Positions 59,682 to 64,000 of a stretch of 64,000 nucleotides of DNA are shown piece after piece; position 1 is the stretch's first letter; each line of letters starts with the position of its first letter. Under the pieces are notes generated by a model that was not told the DNA's origin, did no database searches, and was given only the letters and a program-made list of their open reading frames with translations. The translations under genes were made by a program, and so were the position numbers. Source of the stretch: Pseudomonadota bacterium (GTDB lineage Bacteria; Pseudomonadota; Gammaproteobacteria; Burkholderiales; SG8-39); contig CANGMI010000004.1 in NCBI GenBank assembly GCA_947455195.1, positions 62,001-126,000 on the forward strand, given 5' to 3'.

Positions 59682-62018
59682 TCAGGCCTCGAGGTTGAAG
59701 AGACTGCCTGCGGGCGATCCACCCGAGGGCTTGCGCGGTCGCATGCCGTCATGGACCGCCATCGATGCCAGTTCGAGTCCGGCACGAGCGAGTTCCGTCT
59801 CGAGGCCGCCTGCATGGGCTCGTGCCAGGGCTGCAACGTCGGGCCTGGCTGCCCACATCGTCAGATCGAGTCGATTGGGCATCTGGATGGTGGTGCGCAG
59901 GGATACCTCGCCCAGCGGCCCCGACATCGACTCGACGTCCACGACGAAGGGGGGGGCTGACCGTTCCCTCGAGGGGGCGCTGCGGCTGAACGTCAGCCGA
60001 ACCGGGTGCCCGTCGGCAAAGGGCACGAGGATGCTCAGCAGGACTTGCTGCTCGGCCTGTGCCTGCACTGCCTTCACCTGGGCCGAGGCAACCTCGGAAA
60101 GGGCCTGGTGAGCCAGGGCATGAACTTCCGACTGCTCGGGGGCGGCTTGTACGAGGCGCCCGAGCAGAACCTTGAGATCACCCTCGGCAGGGCTCATGCC
60201 GCGAGAGAGCATCGACTCGGTGAAGAGCCCCGATGTGCGCATGATGCGACGCAGTTCGGGTCCGGTCACGGCATCGGGTCGCGGGCGGGCCGCCTGCAGG
60301 CTGCGAGCCAGGGTCCCGGCAACGAGATTGCCCAGCACGCGTTCGAGAACGCCCGGTGCCATCAACTGGGCGAGCGCTGGCGTGCCGTTGGGTGAGAGGA
60401 GCAGGGCGAGCGCCGGCTCCAGATGGGACAGGAGGGCGCGCGGGTCAGGTGTTGCCACCGCCGGTTGCGCTTGCTGCAAGGCATTGTGGAGACTGGCGTG
60501 CGGTTCACCGTGGGCGGTGCGCGATGCGAACGCACTCGGTTGAGCGATGGCGGTCTTTTCGTCGACATCGGGTGAGACCCTCGCGACGGCGGGTGGGTAG
60601 ACACTCTTCACGCTCTCGTTCGGCGCCGAGATTGTTGGATTTGCGCCTGAACGGGTGGCATCCCGGGTTGTCCCGCCTCGGGGCGCGACTGCGCCAGCCT
60701 CGAGGCTCGATGCGCCTGGCGCGTCGGGCGGATCGGAACGCGCGGGTACTCCAGTCCCGGCGCGTTCGGGTTGCAGCTTGAGCACCTGACCGCGGGAATC
60801 GCTGGTCACCACGAGCGAGATCTGCTGCCCGACCCGCAGGGTCGAGGGGCCGGGCAGACGCATCGGTTTGCCATTGACGGCGATCGTGAGGCCGTTTGCA
60901 TCACTGGCCACCAGCGCTTGAATGACCTGCCCGTCACGCAGTCCGAGGTCGCGCGCTGCGGGTATCGCAATCGAAAGCGCCGCGGACTCGTTGTGAAAAA
61001 CCACCGGTCGTGCTGCCGAGGGCGATGGGTCGATACCTTGCATGGGGGGTCCTTCGGGCGCAGAGGCTTCCCGGGTGAGTCGCGAGGCTACCGCATCCGC
61101 TGATGCCGGCGGCGCTGATCGTGCACTCGCGATCACGGGCGCGAGGGTGGACGTGCTGCCGCGAAGCGGCGGCTGCGCCGTGGCATCCCCGGTCGGGTCC
61201 GGTTGTGCCGCTGGGAGAGCAATCATCCCCCCGGACGCTGTCGGTGCGGCGTTACGCCGCGCCGGTGGATCGGATGGGTCTGGGCGCGGCGTGAGTGGCG
61301 TCCGAACGGCGGTGTCCCGCGAGGGTGCCGCAGGCTCGCGCGAGCCTGCGGGGGCGTCTGTCGTGTCCGACCGCAACCCTCGCGCGCAGGGTTCCGGTTG
61401 AGGCGGGATGTCGACCTCATCGTGGCCTTGCGGTCCGCGTTGGGCGTGGATGCCCGGCGATTCCGCGACGGCCATTTCGATAGCCCTGTCGACAGGGACA
61501 GCGGTAGCTGGGAACGCGGGCTCGTCGCCGGGCGTCGACACAACCGTCGCCAAAGGCAGTGAATGGGGGACTGGCCCCTGGCAAACTGCGTCCGGACCGA
61601 CCGCCGGAAGCGCGGGAAGGTTGCGCAATTGTTCCACCAGCGACCCGATGAGTTCCCCGTCGAGCAGCAGCTTGAGCAATGGGGTCAGGTCTTGCCCGAC
61701 GTTCAGGCAGGGGGGCAGGTCGTGCCTGGCGTTCAGCGCGAGGGCCTGAGTCACCGGCGATGCCTCTCGGGCACTTGCACCGCCTGGACTGATCGGGTTC
61801 AGGCCTTGGGCGAGGACACACGCAGCGGCGGATTCCTGCCGCTGCGGCAAGACGAGGCCTGTGCCATCGGGTGCGGTCAATCCGGGCAGGCCGGCGAGAC
61901 CGGGATCCGTTGTCTGCGGCTGTCCGGTCGGTGCGAGAGAGCTTGCCAGCAGCGCTGCGGCAGTCGTGGAGAACAGGGGCTCCAGGGTCGATGGGGCTGT
62001 CCCGCCGAGCAGGTTCAT
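59682..62018 (-). CDS. FliK-like hook-length control family protein
   Basis: A 778-residue protein with a long Ala/Pro/Thr-rich part and the C-terminal Flg_hook-type domain (VVDVESMSGPLGEVSLRTTI, then GGLETELARAGLELASMAVHDG). It is distinct from fliK at 30387-32324 and pairs with the FlhB-like gene after it, an order seen in many proteobacteria where fliK-like and flhB-like genes stand together. A run of eight G at 59949-59956 lies in the coding region. Function may be related to export control; the ruler role belongs more likely to fliK. Confidence 0.8.
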   Translation of the reverse strand: MNLLGGTAPSTLEPLFSTTAAALLASSLAPTGQPQTTDPGLAGLPGLTAPDGTGLVLPQRQESAAACVLAQGLNPISPGGASAREASPVTQALALNARHDLPPCLNVGQDLTPLLKLLLDGELIGSLVEQLRNLPALPAVGPDAVCQGPVPHSLPLATVVSTPGDEPAFPATAVPVDRAIEMAVAESPGIHAQRGPQGHDEVDIPPQPEPCARGLRSDTTDAPAGSREPAAPSRDTAVRTPLTPRPDPSDPPARRNAAPTASGGMIALPAAQPDPTGDATAQPPLRGSTSTLAPVIASARSAPPASADAVASRLTREASAPEGPPMQGIDPSPSAARPVVFHNESAALSIAIPAARDLGLRDGQVIQALVASDANGLTIAVNGKPMRLPGPSTLRVGQQISLVVTSDSRGQVLKLQPERAGTGVPARSDPPDAPGASSLEAGAVAPRGGTTRDATRSGANPTISAPNESVKSVYPPAVARVSPDVDEKTAIAQPSAFASRTAHGEPHASLHNALQQAQPAVATPDPRALLSHLEPALALLLSPNGTPALAQLMAPGVLERVLGNLVAGTLARSLQAARPRPDAVTGPELRRIMRTSGLFTESMLSRGMSPAEGDLKVLLGRLVQAAPEQSEVHALAHQALSEVASAQVKAVQAQAEQQVLLSILVPFADGHPVRLTFSRSAPSRERSAPPFVVDVESMSGPLGEVSLRTTIQMPNRLDLTMWAARPDVAALARAHAGGLETELARAGLELASMAVHDGMRPRKPSGGSPAGSLFNLEA

Positions 62019-62036
62019 GGCCTGTCGCGCTCGTGA

Positions 62037-62777
62037 TCAGCGTCGATACTGAATCCAACCCGAGCGATCGGCTTCCGCCGTCTGTCGTTCGGCCTCTGTC
62101 TCGGTATCGCCCGGGGGGCGTGCATCCCTCGCCGGTGGCATGTCGGGTGTCAGGGAGGCGACCTCGCCGGATCCCGCTGCCGGTGGCGGTGGGTTGCCTT
62201 TCTCCACGGCTGAACCGATGGCAGCAACCCTGTCGGCGGGCTTCGGTGCAGGTACGCCGACGGGTGCGGTTGCGTCGTCGCCCGTCGATGCCGGGGCGCC
62301 CGGTGCGGCATCTGGCGCTTGCGCTGCGGGCAGGGTCAATGTCACTCGGGCCAGCAGTCGGTCTGGGTTACGGTGGAGAAATGCCTCCGGGTTCCGTGCC
62401 ACCACCGCCTTTCGAAGGGCGGGCAGATCGGTCGATGCCGGTTTCAGGTGTGTCCTCAGGATCTGGTCAAGCGTGTCGCCCGTGCGTGTCAGGATGGCGA
62501 TCGTGCGCGGCAGATCGGGCTCTTTCGGAACGATGGGCGGCGGCGGTGGCAGGGGCATGGGTGCGGCAGGCCTTGGCATCACCCGCAGTGCAGGCTCGTA
62601 CTCGGGAAGGATCGCCACGCCAGGCGGCGCCACGACGAGCCGTGGAAACGCCGGCCCGATATCGTCATCGACCACCGTGTCGACGGGATAACCGGGCAGA
62701 TCGTCTGCAGTCACGAGCGACGAGCAGCCGAGCAGGCAGAGGGCTGCGGGCAGGGCGAAGCGGGAGAATCGGGTCAT
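62037..62777 (-). CDS. Lipoprotein with FimV/LysM-like motif, flgT-associated
   Basis: A 246-residue predicted lipoprotein (lipobox LLGC, C18). After a Pro-rich segment comes a FimV-type LysM-like motif: TRTGDTLDQILRTHLKPAS, then LRKAVVARNPEAFLHRNPDRL and VTLTLP. The C-terminal part is Pro/Ala-rich. Start at 62777 chosen because GGAG lies six bases upstream; ATG 62798 is possible. It lies 42 bases after the FlgT-like gene, where Vibrio-type clusters carry other H-ring lipoproteins. It may bind peptidoglycan near the basal body. Confidence 0.7.
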   Translation of the reverse strand: MTRFSRFALPAALCLLGCSSLVTADDLPGYPVDTVVDDDIGPAFPRLVVAPPGVAILPEYEPALRVMPRPAAPMPLPPPPPIVPKEPDLPRTIAILTRTGDTLDQILRTHLKPASTDLPALRKAVVARNPEAFLHRNPDRLLARVTLTLPAAQAPDAAPGAPASTGDDATAPVGVPAPKPADRVAAIGSAVEKGNPPPPAAGSGEVASLTPDMPPARDARPPGDTETEAERQTAEADRSGWIQYRR

Positions 62778-62819
62778 GAGAGGCTCCGGTTCGGTCAACC
62801 GATCGATCGGCGTCGAAAT

Positions 62820-63935
62820 CTAGAGGGGCAGGGCTGCCCAATGGGCGAGCGAACCCGCGGGGGCGGTGCCGGCGACAATGCGTGCCTGTGCCTCGTCGCG
62901 TTCGACCGTGACCACCTCGAGCAGCGCGGTGTGTTGCAGGGCGTCCACTTCGAGTGCCCGGATCGGGACGCGTGTGCTGTCGACCAGCAGGAGTCGTTCG
63001 CCTGTGGTGAGGCCGCTGCGAGCGCCGGCGTTGATCCGCACGAGGCCCGCTCCCGTCGGTGCCGCGGACAGCACGACGGGTTCGCACCGGAGTTGCGTCT
63101 CGAGCGCGTCTGACCAGACGATCAGATGCTCTTCGACATCGCGGGCGAACGCGTCGGGCAGCGGCCGTTGCGTGAGCTGCTTGTCCTCGGGTGGGTAGGC
63201 GATCACGGCCTTGCGTTGCCACAGGGTCCGGTTTCCGTGACGCTCCTCCAGTCGCAACGAGAACTTGACGGCACGGGCGGCGACCTGGTTTGGAGAGGCC
63301 TCGAAGACCTGCATCACGGACGAGAGCCAGCTGCGATCCGCGGGTTCTTCCCGTTGTGCGTTCAGTTCGAGCACAAGCGCATAGGGCGGCTCTGGCGGCA
63401 GGCTCGATTCGTAGAGCACACGCTCGTAGGTACTTTGTGCCGTCGATGGCGCGCTGAAAAGCCACCCGTTGCCCCTGGCCAGACGCCGCTCGATCATCTC
63501 GCGACTCCACTGGCCGAGTGTCGGCAGGAAGGTGTAGCCGAGGCGCCCGTCGGTCGGCGTGTAGCGCACAGCCAGCGTGGTCTGGCGTCGCAGGGGGCTG
63601 GCAGGGGTCTGGCAGGCGGCATCAGTCGCGTCCCGGTCGGTGTCGCCGGGGGCGAGTTCGGCCTTCAGTACACCGGCCTCTTCCAGGTAGGAGAGCACCC
63701 GGACGCCGCGCAGATTCAGATTCGACTCGACCCGCGTGTTCTCGTGCAAGGCGCCCGACTCGTCAAGCCAGCCCATGGAACGCACGCGTGTCGGCGATGC
63801 CAGGGCTTTCTCGATCAGCGCGGTCCGGATGGCCTGCAACTGCTCTTCAGGTGCCGGGCGCTGGGCATTCCCGGGCGGGGCGCTCAGGGCGGCTGTCAGC
63901 GCCGCAGCGCCGACAAGGAGGGAGCAACGCCTCAT
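62820..63935 (-). CDS. flgT: FlgT-like H-ring protein
   Basis: A 371-residue secreted protein whose layout follows Vibrio FlgT: signal peptide (ending near NAQ), an N-terminal helical domain (QAIRTALIEKALAS), a middle domain and the C-terminal barrel. The best match region is ALETQLRCEPVVLSAAPTGAG, then ARSGLTTGERLLLVDS, and TAPAGSLAHWAAL at the end. FlgT forms the H ring around the LP ring in sodium-driven polar flagella. It shares ATGA with the upstream gene. The homology is judged by motif arrangement only. Confidence 0.65.
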   Translation of the reverse strand: MRRCSLLVGAAALTAALSAPPGNAQRPAPEEQLQAIRTALIEKALASPTRVRSMGWLDESGALHENTRVESNLNLRGVRVLSYLEEAGVLKAELAPGDTDRDATDAACQTPASPLRRQTTLAVRYTPTDGRLGYTFLPTLGQWSREMIERRLARGNGWLFSAPSTAQSTYERVLYESSLPPEPPYALVLELNAQREEPADRSWLSSVMQVFEASPNQVAARAVKFSLRLEERHGNRTLWQRKAVIAYPPEDKQLTQRPLPDAFARDVEEHLIVWSDALETQLRCEPVVLSAAPTGAGLVRINAGARSGLTTGERLLLVDSTRVPIRALEVDALQHTALLEVVTVERDEAQARIVAGTAPAGSLAHWAALPL

Positions 63936-64000
63936 CGCGCCTTGCGGCCCAGATAATCAAGGTAAAGCCGGCGCAGGTCGCCCACCGTGGAGCGATCGAG
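63932..64000 (-). CDS. C-terminal end of an unknown protein (partial)
   Basis: The last 22 codons of a minus-strand gene read LDRSTVGDLRRLYLDYLGR and end with KAR, TGA. The TGA overlaps the ATG of the FlgT-like gene by four bases. The short end does not identify the family, but coupling puts it in the flgT operon. Confidence 0.6.
   Translation of the reverse strand, partial: LDRSTVGDLRRLYLDYLGRKAR

Overview
The window is a high-GC segment of a bacterial chromosome, most likely a betaproteobacterium of Burkholderiales type. The evidence is three complete Bug/TctC-type extracytoplasmic solute receptors plus the tail of a fourth, luciferase-like flavin oxidoreductases, a PEP-CTERM protein, and a large flagellar region. 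No rRNA, tRNA, CRISPR array or insertion sequence was seen.

Region 1 (1-11.8 kb) is catabolic and accessory: the end of a Bug receptor, a UbiD-family decarboxylase, a Bug receptor and a dienelactone hydrolase; then an RNB exoribonuclease overlapping a LOG-type phosphoribohydrolase; another Bug receptor; a PEP-CTERM protein; an internally deleted 2-hydroxyacid dehydrogenase pseudogene; and two luciferase-like oxidoreductases around a further Bug receptor. Region 2 (12-18.2 kb) holds an RND permease, its membrane-fusion partner and an unknown third gene in one overlapping operon, followed by a Sel1-type lipoprotein and a methyltransferase-like protein on the opposite strand.

Region 3 (18.3-64 kb) is flagellar. 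A sigma-54 activator of FleQ/FlrA type without a receiver domain sits at its edge. The minus-strand unit fliL-M-N-O-P-Q-R-flhB continues into three uncharacterised genes and an alpha-carbonic anhydrase. fliK is divergent from flhA-flhF-flhG-fliA. The minus-strand set flgB-C-D-E-F-G-H-I-J-K-L, fliD, an unknown gene, fliS, motA and motB follows. A LysM-muramidase gene is divergent from flgA-flgM-flgN. The window ends in a minus-strand operon: partial gene, FlgT-like protein, FimV-like lipoprotein, FliK-like protein and an FlhB-C-terminus-like protein.

The regulation can be read in part. Sites matching the sigma-54 -24/-12 consensus stand before fliL, flhA, flgB, flgA and the muramidase gene. 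Sites of the form TAAA-N15-G(T/A)CGA, resembling sigma-28 promoters, stand before fliS, fliD and flgM. With the FleQ-like activator and FlhF/FlhG this suggests a Pseudomonas/Vibrio-style hierarchy and a polar flagellum, rather than the FlhDC scheme common in betaproteobacteria. Unusual structural features are a 1231-residue FlgE, a 927-residue FlgK with an 11-base homopolymer, FlgA with three SAF-like units, FlgJ without its muramidase domain beside a separate LysM-muramidase, and a FliL with eight His/Lys-rich heptads. The filament gene, the fliEFGHIJ genes and chemotaxis genes are not in the window.
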